Source: an uncultured Verrucomicrobiota bacterium (lineage in GTDB: Bacteria > Verrucomicrobiota > Verrucomicrobiia > Opitutales > Opitutaceae). Taken from it: a stretch of 49,169 bases of DNA. The position numbers were made by a program, and so were the translations under genes. The notes beneath the pieces were generated by a model. That model was given only the letters and a program-made list of their open reading frames with translations. It did not search any database and was not told the DNA's origin. Positions 9,176 through 17,635 of the stretch are shown here, piece by piece. Each line of letters starts with the position of its first letter. Positions within the stretch are counted from its first letter, which is position 1. The stretch covers positions 1 to 49,169 of the forward strand of contig CAJCBL010000164.1 in assembly GCA_903960515.1 (NCBI GenBank), read 5' to 3'.

Positions 9176-9249
9176 TTTGCCAGATGAAAGGCTGAAACGG
9201 GGGCGAAACGGAGCCCGCGATTTGCTATATATATACCACTGGCGGATCC

Positions 9250-9920
9250 AGATGGGTCGGAAATCGGGTGAGTCTGGCAAGAAACCCTGCGGGCTCGAGG
9301 CCACCCCGCTTGGCGCTGCTCCGGATCCTACGGTGCAATATAACCGCACTGATCCGGAAAGCAGCACCATGAAAGCCGGCAGCGGGCAGCACTTCGATCA
9401 GGCCTATGGTGCGCAAGTCGCAGTGAATAGGGCGGTGTTGATCGTGGGCAATGTTAAGTTTGCGCACCACCGACAAGCCGGAGTGGGAGCCAACGGAGGC
9501 CTCGAATTCGCCTGTGGTGCGTGTTTAACTGGATGCGGACATCAACAACAGACTCCCATGGCGAAGCTTCCGTGGCCGCGGGGCAATGGAATATGACCAT
9601 ACATCGGCTGGCCTGGGCCTATATTCTGCCGCAGAAAAAGCATCCCATCAACACGGTCGTAGTCGACTTGCTGCACCAGCCTGAACCCCGCCAAACCGGC
9701 CCTTACTCCGCCGCTAAATAGCAGATACCGCACCGGCTCAAGACGGCTATTGTAGGCCCATTACGGGTCGCCCACGCAAACCGTCGAGCTAGCGTTCGGA
9801 GTAATCAAGGAGGCGAACTGCTTCCCTCGGTTTAGCCTGCGAGACCGCGCGAGAGTTCCGCCAGAATCGACCCCGGTATGAGTGAGCTATAACCTCAAGA
9901 GGTTCTTCACGCTCAGAACA
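9250..9920 (+). pseudogene. Decayed IS1182-like (DDE) transposase, C-terminal half
   Basis: No single open frame covers this stretch, but consecutive segments in shifting frames read as an IS1182-family transposase in the correct order. First, near 9336, comes Q-Y-N-R-T-D-P-E-S-S-T-M-K followed by H-F-D-Q-A-Y-G-A-Q-V-A-V, matching the family's YNFTDPES-MK and QAYNAQ-AVD block. After a frame change near 9463 comes T-D-K-P-E-W-E-P-T. After another near 9545 comes D-S-H-G-E-A-S-V-A-A. From 9756 the frame gives Q-T-V-E-L-A-F-G-V-I-K-E, the family's TVEP-FG-IK motif. After an in-frame stop the segment Y-N-L-K-R-F-F-T-L-R follows (to about 9918). The N-terminal half is missing and the intact Y1 transposase sits in its place. 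Boundaries are approximate. Confidence 0.8.
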
Positions 9921-10093
9921 CGGGCCGCCGCCGCGTAAATGCGGGCGAATGCGCCCCTCAATTTCTTCCAATACCCAAATAGCAAAGGCGACGGCCTCGA
10001 CGCGAGGACTGGCCCGAGTATAGCGCATCCTTTATATGGTGTTTAGGCTCATAACCGGGCGGATCCGGTTCTCACCGGCGGCAGCACGGTTTT

Positions 10094-10113
10094 CGCAGTC
10101 CGATAGGTTGTTA
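10094..10113. repeat. Probable terminal inverted repeat of the decayed IS1182-like element
   Basis: The reverse complement of this 20-mer matches the sequence at 49040-49059 in 15 of 20 positions, including a shared core TCGGACTG. It lies about 175 bp downstream of the last recognisable transposase motif, where the right end of the element is expected. I take it as the surviving outer end of the relic. Confidence 0.55.
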
Positions 10114-10658
10114 GGCTCCATTGTGTTCAGCGATTTGGGCTTTTGGGGACTCGGCCACGAGATGTTGAGAGGCACTGCGTGGCCATTTGGTGGACGATTT
10201 CGGAGACCTGTGAAGGGCGTTTTGTTGGGTCTTTCGCTAGGACTTGGGGTGTGGTGTGAGCTTGGGGGCGTGGACTAGCGAATGATTGGGACGGTAGGGG
10301 CGAGATGATACGGTTAGTATGCGCGGGGCGGAGAAGCAGTGAAGTTCCCGTGGCTCGGTCGCCCGTGTAGTGGGGTGCCTGCCGCCAGCGAGGGCTCCAT
10401 CGATGGACTGTTGCCCAGTCTTGGCCTTTGCCTGCAAGCACGAGAAGGCGAACGCCCATAGCCCAGAGCGCGAGTGAGCGCAGGCGAGGTCGACGGGAGT
10501 GCTGGCTTGGGGAGCGGCTCGGCGGCTCCTCAGAGTTTTCCATGGGTAGGCGCTGACGGGGACGCCCCCTGCGCGCAGGGCAGTGCGGAGTTCGTTTTTG
10601 CCCTGAGTGATCCCTCGACTCGCACGCCAGTTTGGTGTCCGCTGCAGGGTTTCAGCCT
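10114..10658. other. Gene-poor stretch between IS relic and HIT gene
   Basis: About 545 bases with no convincing gene in any frame. One hairpin, ggccacg (10153-10159) with cgtggcc (10178-10184), is visible and could be an intergenic repeat unit. No second copy of it was found in this window. Confidence 0.4.
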
Positions 10659-11000
10659 ATGGCCAAAACCATTTTCGAGAGAATTGTAGACCGGGAGATC
10701 CCCGCCCGCATTGTCCATGAGGACGAGCTTTGCCTCGCCATCCATGACATTCAGCCGCAGGCGCCGGTGCATGTGATCGTGTTCCCCAAGCGGCTGATAC
10801 CGCGCTTGGCCGAGGCCGCGACCGAAGATAAGGCGCTGCTGGGCCATCTGCTGCTCACCGCCGCCGCCATCGCCCGGGACTTGGGGCTGGTGCAGGGTTT
10901 TCGCGTGGTGATCAACAACGGGCCGGACGGCGGAGAGTCGGTGCCGCACCTGCATATCCATCTTCTGGGGCGGCGTGCCCTGGCCTGGCCCCCGGGCTGA
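10659..11000 (+). CDS. HIT-family nucleotide hydrolase (Hint/PKCI type)
   Basis: The 113-residue protein contains the histidine-triad motif P-H-L-H-I-H-L-L-G, with H97, H99 and H101 positioned to form the catalytic triad. The preceding N-N-G-P-D-G-G-E-S-V loop is typical of the Hint branch. The N-terminal T-I-F-x-R-I-V-D-R-E-I-P-A is a second family hallmark. Hint enzymes hydrolyse AMP-linked phosphoramidates such as aminoacyl-adenylate derivatives, and the physiological substrate in bacteria is usually uncertain. The ATG at 10659 is chosen because homologous proteins begin at MAKTIFERI; the nine codons before it are not conserved in character. It ends 74 bp before the J-like gene of the Hsp70 operon, so co-transcription is possible. 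Confidence 0.95.
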   Translation: MAKTIFERIVDREIPARIVHEDELCLAIHDIQPQAPVHVIVFPKRLIPRLAEAATEDKALLGHLLLTAAAIARDLGLVQGFRVVINNGPDGGESVPHLHIHLLGRRALAWPPG

Positions 11001-11074
11001 GAACCAGCCATCCCCAGCCGATTATTGCATAGTTGTTGCCCGCCGTCGTGGTCTTCACCCATTTTCCCACAACA

Positions 11075-13897
11075 ATGTCCGACGATTCTTCCGCCATAGA
11101 GGGAGCAGAGGGGCCCGGCGCTGCGCCAACGCAGCCTCGGGACTCTTGGCCGCCGCTTTTGGCCGCCGCCTCGGCGACGTTGTATTTTGGAAATCCATTC
11201 CGCCGTCTTGGTCTTTCACCGCTGGCGGGGCCGCGCGAGGCCACTCGTAGGCTTGAGCAGTTGAGGCTCTCGATAGAGTTGGGGGCAGCGGATTTTGGCT
11301 GGGCTTTCGCGCCCAACCCGGTGCCGGCAGGGGAGCAGTTGCGCGAGTCGGCTCAAGTCCTCAAGGACACCCAGGATAGGCTGCTCCACGAGCTGTTCTG
11401 GTTCTGGCCCGCCAGCTATCCCGCGGAGGGGGCCGATGTGGCGATGACGGCGCTGCTGGCCGGCGATGCCGACACGGCCTTTCTTCATTGGCAGAACGCG
11501 GCTGCCGCCGGGCAGATCGTGGCCGTACATAATCTGGCCATCTTCCATCACCTCGTGGCGCTGGAGGGCGAGCGAGTAGGCGCGCCCATAGAGCAGGAGA
11601 CGATGGAGTGGTGGAGGGCGGCCATCGGCCAGTGGCAGCAGGTGTGCGAGAGCGACGAATTCTGGGAGCGCCTGAGCATGAGGGTGCGGCTCCTGGCCGA
11701 CGCGCGGGTGCCGGCCGAGTTGCCCTCGCTGATCCGGGCCACGTTGCCAGCGGCCTGGTGCGGTATCCACGCTTCTTTGGCGATTGCCCGGGCCAAGAAG
11801 GCTCAATGGCACGAGACCTCGGCTCATGTCGCTTTTGCGCGCCAGGTGCACACTGAGCCCGGGCGGGCAGAACGTGCGCTGGAGGGAGCCATCGCCCAAG
11901 TGGTGCAGGGCCTCGACTTGGTGGTGCGCGACAATGCACGGCGCCTCAACGGCGACGGCTCGGCGGGCCTCGCGCTCACCGCCGCGCTGCTGGCGGAGGC
12001 AGCCGACGAGCTGGAGCTGATCGAGACGGTCTGCGGGCGCGAATCGGAGGTCTACCGGGAAGTGAGTACCCGGGTGGTCGATGCAGCGCTGGAGGGCGTC
12101 ATCTCCTACCAGCGCAGCACGCTGGACAGTTGCGGGGTGCTCCCCTGGCTTACTCATCTGACTACGCTGGCGGCGTCGCCCGAAGTGCGTCGCCGGTTGG
12201 AGGACACGGCGGACATACTCCACAGCAACGCCATCAGCGAGAAGCTGCCCCCGGTCGATCCCAACGAGGACCCCGCCGCCACCGAGCTGGCCGAGTTTGA
12301 GGCCGGCTACCTCCTGTTGCTGGAGGAGTTTGTGCCCGGGGCTGTGCGGCTCAACCTGGGCGAAAGGGCCCGGGCTGAATACATGACCAACGTGCGCCGC
12401 GCGCTGCGCGAGCTGGCCCATGCGGCCTGCTATCAGTTGGAGCATTTCGATCTGGCTGCCCGAGCCCTGGCCTCCGCAGCCGATATCTCGGAGGGGGCCG
12501 AACACGAGGCACTGCTGGCCGAACGCGAACTGCTGCTGGTCGAGATCGGGCGCCGCAAGGCGTGCCGACAGGTTGCCGAGGACGCCCGGGCAGCCTCCGA
12601 GGGCGAGCCTGTGTCCGATACTGTGGCATCCGAAGCGCCCCCTGCCGAGCCCGAGACCGTGCCCGGGTTGGAGGCGATGGAGTTTGTGCCGGAGCCCGAG
12701 CTGGAGTCCGAGTTGCCATCCGTGAGCGAGGCTGAGTTGGCGGCGGGGCAGGTATCCGATCCGACAACCGATCAGACGGACTCGAGCGAGCCCCAAGCAG
12801 CAGCAGACGAGCCTGCAGCGGAGCTGGAGGTAGCCGAGGGCGTAAGGCAGCCGGTATCCGAACTCGAAGCTGAGCCGGCACCCGCACCGGAGCCCGAGCC
12901 TGCGGCTGAGCAGCCCTGGATGCAGCCGGAAGCCGGGGCCCCCGCAGCCGAGCCCGAGCAAGCGCCGGCACTCGAGCTGGGGGATCAGCCCCCCTCAGCG
13001 GACGAGCCTGCAAACTTGGCGGAAGCGCCCGAGTCGCCTTTTCCCGGCGACGCTCCCGACCCGGGAGTTGCGGATCTCCCCGGAGTGGCGGCTGCGCACA
13101 GCGAGGCGGCCCCGATGGTATTGGGTAATCAGGTGCAAAGCGAGCTGCCGCTCTGGCAGGATGAGCCGGCGCAGCCGGCCGAGCCCGAAGCGGCCGCCCT
13201 GGCCGCGGCACCGGGTACGCCCGAAGCGCCGATCGATGGCGAGACCGGAGCGCCTGTGTCCTCCGAGGCCGTACTTGGCGCGCCCGAGCCAGCCTCGTTG
13301 CGGGCCTGGGGCTCCGACCAGATGCGCTACGAGCACAACGGACACCTGGTCGAGATCAACCCGACCCGGCTGGTCTTCGACACCTGCACCCTGCTGCCCG
13401 AGGAGATCACCGGTTTGCGCTACGGGGTGGTGGATGTGGATACTCCGGAGGGGGTGGTGCGCGCGCACCGCATCGACTGGTGCGACTCGGGCACGGTGGT
13501 GACCCTCGACGAGACCAATTTGTTCGCCGGCGATGCCGAGATGGCAGGCCGCCACTACAACCTCATCCTGGAGGTGATCTACGGCGTGGCCGTGCCCGGG
13601 CTGATCGTGCGCATGGTCGAGTGGGTCCAGCGCGGTGAGAGCGTGCCTCTGGACGCGGCCCGGTTGCGCGGCGAGGGTTTTGCCTTTTCGGGAAGGACTT
13701 TCCACTGGCCATCCGAAGCCACGGTGCCTTACTCGCAACTCCTGCATACGCTTGACGGAGGAGACCTCGTGGTGACCCGGTCCGGCGAGGAAACCCAAAC
13801 CGAACGCTATCCCCTTAACGAAGTCTGGAACGCGGCCATCGTTGGCCACGTGATCGACGCCTTGGCCAACAGCACCCCCACAAACCAAGAAACATGA
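11075..13897 (+). CDS. Large J-like protein of the Hsp70 operon
   Basis: The product has 940 residues and no signal peptide. Residues about 35-112 resemble a degenerate J domain: N-P-F-R-R-L-G-L-S-P near the start and A-Q-V-L-K-D-T-Q-D-R-L at the end match helix I and helix IV patterns of DnaJ. The HPD tripeptide that stimulates Hsp70 ATPase is absent. Residues about 115-500 are helical and TPR-like. A Glu/Pro/Ala-rich linker (about 502-742) leads to a C-terminal beta-rich domain (about 743-925) containing paired Trp/Tyr/Phe-rich strands. The stop overlaps the next start (ATGA), and the operon continues with GrpE-like and Hsp70 genes, so a co-chaperone role is likely. The start MSDDSSAIE is preferred over an upstream in-frame start codon at 11033. 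Confidence 0.75.
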   Translation: MSDDSSAIEGAEGPGAAPTQPRDSWPPLLAAASATLYFGNPFRRLGLSPLAGPREATRRLEQLRLSIELGAADFGWAFAPNPVPAGEQLRESAQVLKDTQDRLLHELFWFWPASYPAEGADVAMTALLAGDADTAFLHWQNAAAAGQIVAVHNLAIFHHLVALEGERVGAPIEQETMEWWRAAIGQWQQVCESDEFWERLSMRVRLLADARVPAELPSLIRATLPAAWCGIHASLAIARAKKAQWHETSAHVAFARQVHTEPGRAERALEGAIAQVVQGLDLVVRDNARRLNGDGSAGLALTAALLAEAADELELIETVCGRESEVYREVSTRVVDAALEGVISYQRSTLDSCGVLPWLTHLTTLAASPEVRRRLEDTADILHSNAISEKLPPVDPNEDPAATELAEFEAGYLLLLEEFVPGAVRLNLGERARAEYMTNVRRALRELAHAACYQLEHFDLAARALASAADISEGAEHEALLAERELLLVEIGRRKACRQVAEDARAASEGEPVSDTVASEAPPAEPETVPGLEAMEFVPEPELESELPSVSEAELAAGQVSDPTTDQTDSSEPQAAADEPAAELEVAEGVRQPVSELEAEPAPAPEPEPAAEQPWMQPEAGAPAAEPEQAPALELGDQPPSADEPANLAEAPESPFPGDAPDPGVADLPGVAAAHSEAAPMVLGNQVQSELPLWQDEPAQPAEPEAAALAAAPGTPEAPIDGETGAPVSSEAVLGAPEPASLRAWGSDQMRYEHNGHLVEINPTRLVFDTCTLLPEEITGLRYGVVDVDTPEGVVRAHRIDWCDSGTVVTLDETNLFAGDAEMAGRHYNLILEVIYGVAVPGLIVRMVEWVQRGESVPLDAARLRGEGFAFSGRTFHWPSEATVPYSQLLHTLDGGDLVVTRSGEETQTERYPLNEVWNAAIVGHVIDALANSTPTNQET

Positions 13898-14421
13898 ACG
13901 ACCCCGGAATGATGCAGCTGCTGTTGGCGGCCGACCCCAAGCAGCTCGCGAAGTTTCCCGAAATCCCCTTTGCGAAGGCGATGGGGGAGGTGCAGGCCCT
14001 CAAGAACGCCACCGCCGCTGCGGCCGCTTCGCCGACCGCGCCAAGCATGTCCGGGATCGAGCCGGTGGATGCCCTCGGCTCATCCATCGCCGCTCTGGCC
14101 ACACATATTTGGCGCGCCCGGACCCGTATGGTCGATCCCAAGACCGGAGCGCCCCGTGAGGAAACCCGCCGTCTGTATCGGCACATCGAGGGTGCGCTCG
14201 AGGTCTTCGCCTCCATGGGCGTGCGCCTGAGCGACTGGGCCGACCAGCCCTACGACGCCGGCCTGCCCGTCAAAGTCCTTTCGTTCCAGCCGACTCCAGA
14301 TATCTCTTGCGACACGGTCATCGAGGCCGTTCGCCCCGCCGTATTCTGGCAGGACCGCCTCCTTCAGGTGGGCGAAGTGATCGTCGGCATCCCGCAAACA
14401 TCCTCCAATAAACTACCGTGA
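13894..14421 (+). CDS. Putative GrpE-like nucleotide-exchange factor of the Hsp70 operon
   Basis: The 175-residue protein has a disordered Ala/Pro N-terminal part (to about 52), a long helix (about 58-115) and a compact beta tail. The tail reads L-S-D-W-A-D-Q-P-Y-D-A-G-L-P-V-K-V-L, then V-I-E-A-V-R-P-A-V-F-W and L-L-Q-V-G-E-V-I-V-G. That order (helix, then a small beta domain with an R-P-A turn) matches GrpE proteins in general layout, though sequence identity to classical GrpE is low. The start overlaps the previous stop (ATGA), and the stop overlaps the GTG start of hsp70, so all three are almost certainly translationally coupled. The function is inferred mainly from position and fold pattern. 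An alternative is an unrelated adaptor. Confidence 0.6.
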   Translation: MNDPGMMQLLLAADPKQLAKFPEIPFAKAMGEVQALKNATAAAAASPTAPSMSGIEPVDALGSSIAALATHIWRARTRMVDPKTGAPREETRRLYRHIEGALEVFASMGVRLSDWADQPYDAGLPVKVLSFQPTPDISCDTVIEAVRPAVFWQDRLLQVGEVIVGIPQTSSNKLP

Positions 14422-16910
14422 GCAGAACAACCATCGACTACGGCATCGACCTCGGCACGACGAACAGCTCCATCGCTGTCGCCTCCGGAACGGGCACCGA
14501 GATCCTCAAGAACAACCTTGAGGCCGACATCACCCCGTCTGCCGTGTACATCAACCGCAACGGCAACCTCTGGGTCGGCCACAGCGCCCGCTCCAAAATC
14601 GGCGACGAACGCGCCGAGGGCGATCTGCACCTGGAGTTCAAGCGGCGCATGGGCACGGGCTTCGAGTATGCCTTCCGCGCCAGCGGCCGCCGGATGCGCC
14701 CCGAAGACCTCTCGGCCGAGGTGTTGAAGTCGCTTCGTGGAGACGTTGCCCAGAAGCGCAACGAGCAGATCTCAGCGGCCGTAATCACCGTGCCGGCCGC
14801 CTTCGAGCTGCACCAGTGCGAGGCCACCAAGCGCGCCGCCGAGCTCGCGGGTTTTCGCACCGCCCTGCTGTTGCAGGAGCCCGTGGCAGCCGCACTGGCC
14901 TACGGGTTCCAGCGCGTAGAGGCCAAGGCCTACTGGATGGTATTCGACTTTGGCGGTGGCACCTTCGACGCCGCCCTCATCCGCTCGGAGGATGGCACCA
15001 TGAGCGTGGTCAACCACGGAGGTGACAACTTCCTGGGCGGCTCCGACATCGACTGGGCCATCGTCGAGCAGCTCCTGGCCCCGCGAGTGGCCAAGGAGTT
15101 CGGCGCCCCCGATTTCCGCCGCGGTGTCGAGCGTTACCGCTACGATCTCATCCGCCTGAAGGCCGCCGCCGAGGCCGCCAAGATCGATCTCTCGCGCCGC
15201 GAGGCCACGCTGGTCGAGGCCACGTTGCGTAATGTAGCCGGTGAGATGGTCACTTTCGAGACCGAGCTCACCCGGCAGGATATCACCCGGGTGGCTACGC
15301 CGATCATCAACAAGGCCGTGACCATCGCCCAGCGCGTGCTTTCCGAGAAGGACCTCGGGGCTGCCGCCGTCGAGCGCATGATTTTCGTGGGCGGGCCCAC
15401 CCTGGCGCCGTATTTCCGCGCCATCGTCAAACAGCGCCTGGGCGTGCCCTTCGATTTCAACGTCGACCCGCTCACCGTGGTGGCCCGCGGAGCCGCCGTA
15501 TTCGCCAGCACCCAACGCATCGCCGCCGCACCCTCCGCCAAGGCGCCGCTGCGCACCAACCGTTTCGGCTTCGAGCTGCTCTACAAGCCGGTGGGCGCCG
15601 AGCCCGATCCGCTGGTGGGCGGCCGCATCACCGTGCCCACAGGCGGCACCGTGGTGGGCTATTCCCTTGAGGTGATGAACCAGCAGAGCAAGTGGCGCAG
15701 CGGCAAGATCACCCTCAACGAGAGCGCGGCCTTCCAGCTCAACGTGCGCGCCGAGAAGGGCATCCAGAACGTATTCGTCCTCGAGTTGCGCGACCCCACC
15801 GGCACCCTGTGCGAAACCGAGCCGGCGGAGTTCAACTACACGATGGGCATGGTCGTAGACGAACAGCCGATCATCAACAACGTGGGCGTGGCCATGGCCG
15901 ACAACCGCCTGGGCGTGCACTTCACCAAGGGCCAGAGCCTGCCCGCCAAGAGCACCCGCACCTACCGCACCGCCGTGGGCGTGCGCCGGGGCGAGTCGGG
16001 CAACGTGCTGCGCATCCCCATCGTCGAGGGCAACCGCGACCTGGCCGACCGCAACATCCTCATCGGTTCCCTTGAGATCACCGCCGAGAAGGTCAAACGC
16101 GACATCCCGGCCGGCTGCGAGATCGAGGTCACCTTCGCCATGGACGCCTCGCGCATGCTCAAGGTGGTCGCCTATGTGCCCCTCCTCGACGAGGAGTTCC
16201 CCTCCAAGATCGAACTGGGCGGCAAGGTGCGCCAGCCCGACGTCGCCATGCTGCGCGCCGAGTGGGCGCGCGAACGCCGCCGCCTCACCACACTCAAGGA
16301 GAACCAGCATCTCGCCGACGCTCAGACTGTGCAGAAGGCCATCCAGGAACACGAGACGTCGGCCTTGACTCAGGAGATCGAGGCCATCCTCGGCCACGAG
16401 AAGGCCGAGTTCGATGCACTCCTGCGCGTGGAGCGCGAGATACTCGATTGGAAGATCCGCCTCGACGAGATCGAGGATCGCGCCACCTGGCCGTCGCTGG
16501 TCAAGGAGGTCGATGTGAAGCTCACCGAGCTCGACACCCTTGCTCTCCAGAATGGCACGACAGAGGAGAAGGCCCGCTCCCGCACCCTGCGTGAGCAGGT
16601 CGCCGTCCTCATCGGCGAGAAGAATGCGATCCGGCTGCGCACCAAGAAGGCCGAGGTCGAGGACGTATCCTCCGCGATCCTCTTCCGGCAGACCGCCTTC
16701 TGGGTGAATCATTTCGACGCGCTCGTGGCCTGCCAGTCCCAGATGAGCGATGCCGCCCGCGCCCAGGAGCTGGTTCTCCAGGGCCGCGCCGCTGCGGAGC
16801 AGGAGAATGTAGTAGCCCTCAAGGAGGTGGTATTCGGCCTTCAGGACCTGCTGCCGCAGCAGGCCCTCGAGGAGGTGCAGCGCGGCTACGGCTCGGGCGT
16901 CCTCGGTTGA
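14418..16910 (+). CDS. Hsp70-family chaperone with extended C-terminus
   Basis: This 830-residue Hsp70-family ATPase starts with GTG. The actin-fold ATP-binding motifs are intact: phosphate-1 loop D-L-G-T-T-N-S-S (11-18), phosphate-2 loop V-F-D-F-G-G-G-T-F-D (175-184), and adenosine motif I-F-V-G-G-P-T (about 321-327). The linker motif I-T-V-P-A-A-F (about 119-125) and E-P-V-A-A-A-L-A-Y-G are present. After the nucleotide-binding domain (about 1-375) comes a divergent substrate-binding region (about 380-570), then an unusually long helical, Glu/Lys-rich tail (about 600-830). Canonical DnaK is about 640 residues, so this is a specialised paralogue and not the housekeeping dnaK; the genes around it are not classical dnaJ and grpE. 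Confidence 0.92.
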   Translation: MSRTTIDYGIDLGTTNSSIAVASGTGTEILKNNLEADITPSAVYINRNGNLWVGHSARSKIGDERAEGDLHLEFKRRMGTGFEYAFRASGRRMRPEDLSAEVLKSLRGDVAQKRNEQISAAVITVPAAFELHQCEATKRAAELAGFRTALLLQEPVAAALAYGFQRVEAKAYWMVFDFGGGTFDAALIRSEDGTMSVVNHGGDNFLGGSDIDWAIVEQLLAPRVAKEFGAPDFRRGVERYRYDLIRLKAAAEAAKIDLSRREATLVEATLRNVAGEMVTFETELTRQDITRVATPIINKAVTIAQRVLSEKDLGAAAVERMIFVGGPTLAPYFRAIVKQRLGVPFDFNVDPLTVVARGAAVFASTQRIAAAPSAKAPLRTNRFGFELLYKPVGAEPDPLVGGRITVPTGGTVVGYSLEVMNQQSKWRSGKITLNESAAFQLNVRAEKGIQNVFVLELRDPTGTLCETEPAEFNYTMGMVVDEQPIINNVGVAMADNRLGVHFTKGQSLPAKSTRTYRTAVGVRRGESGNVLRIPIVEGNRDLADRNILIGSLEITAEKVKRDIPAGCEIEVTFAMDASRMLKVVAYVPLLDEEFPSKIELGGKVRQPDVAMLRAEWARERRRLTTLKENQHLADAQTVQKAIQEHETSALTQEIEAILGHEKAEFDALLRVEREILDWKIRLDEIEDRATWPSLVKEVDVKLTELDTLALQNGTTEEKARSRTLREQVAVLIGEKNAIRLRTKKAEVEDVSSAILFRQTAFWVNHFDALVACQSQMSDAARAQELVLQGRAAAEQENVVALKEVVFGLQDLLPQQALEEVQRGYGSGVLG

Positions 16911-16926
16911 GCCGTTGGCCTTTATC

Positions 16927-17292
16927 ATGGCTGAACCCGCCAGTGATACTCTGGAGACTACGTTGCGCCTGATGCAGGCGCTTTGCCTCGCGCGCCGCGG
17001 TCGGTTTCGCGAGGCACAGGAGGAGGTGGCCCCCGGAGGCAATCCGCCCGCCGACCTGCTGTCGCTGCAGGCCCTGGCGGCACTGGCGACCTTCGCCGGC
17101 GACTACCGCAGGGCCTTGCCGCTGTGGCGGCAGATCCGGGTTCTCGAGCCCGAGAACGTGGAAGCCCTGCGGATGGTGCGTGCAATCGAGCTGTGGCAGG
17201 CGCGGCCGGCGTGGATGAAGTGGTTGTGGCCAATGCTTGGAGGCGCGGTGGGCTTGGTGCTGCTCGTGGTGCTGCTGATGGTGTTTGTGTGA
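16927..17292 (+). CDS. Small TPR-like tail-anchored protein ending the Hsp70 operon
   Basis: The 121-residue protein has two helical pairs of TPR character (A-R-R-G-R-F-R-E-A-Q-E and A-G-D-Y-R-R-A-L-P-L-W). These are followed by a strongly hydrophobic segment at the C-terminus (about residues 98-121) preceded by a positively charged or Trp-rich boundary. This is the layout of a tail-anchored membrane protein with its soluble part in the cytoplasm. It starts 16 bp after the hsp70 stop, so it is in the same operon. It may bring the chaperone to the membrane, which is inference. A TTG at 16915 is an alternative start; the ATG at 16927 is preferred. Confidence 0.75.
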   Translation: MAEPASDTLETTLRLMQALCLARRGRFREAQEEVAPGGNPPADLLSLQALAALATFAGDYRRALPLWRQIRVLEPENVEALRMVRAIELWQARPAWMKWLWPMLGGAVGLVLLVVLLMVFV

Positions 17293-17635
17293 GTCGACTG
17301 GAGCGGCCGGGCTGGAAGCGGATGCACCACGCGAGCCGTAGCCATCCAGGCCCCAAGGGAAACGCGTTTCTCCCAGGACGGGGAAACAGGGGCGGTTGCT
17401 TGGGCGTTGAGCTCCGAGCGGCGAAAGCCCACCCAGTCGGGTCACCAGTGGGGGGCCGGCAGCGGGCTTGATTCGACTGCTCTCAGCCTCGGTGGTCGCA
17501 TGTGCGTAGCTTCACTCTGGATTCTCTACCGGGCGGCCATTGCTAAGGCGCGGTGCCTTGATTTTTTCCTTCCGCGCGCACCGCGGGCCGGGTTTCCTCG
17601 ACCCTTTGGTCCAAACACCGCAATCATCCTCCACC
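17293..17635. other. Intergenic region upstream of gpmI
   Basis: About 340 bases without a gene. A small hairpin, aaggc/gcctt (17545-17559), followed by six T's (17562-17567) could be a weak terminator for the upstream operon, and the gpmI promoter must lie near or after it. A 12-bp palindrome, gaaacgcgtttc, lies close to 17360. No other structure is convincing. Confidence 0.4.

Noticed and set aside
10127-10543. Minus-strand ORF of 138 codons near the HIT gene
   Set aside because: Low-complexity Arg/Pro/Ser-rich sequence; no domain.
12600-13300. Tandem DNA repeats in the J-like gene linker
   Set aside because: The repetition is in amino-acid composition only; the DNA is not a tandem array.
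14772-17042. Minus-strand ORF of 756 codons antisense to hsp70
   Set aside because: The shadow of the real gene; unusual His/Gly/Asp/Glu content and no family match.
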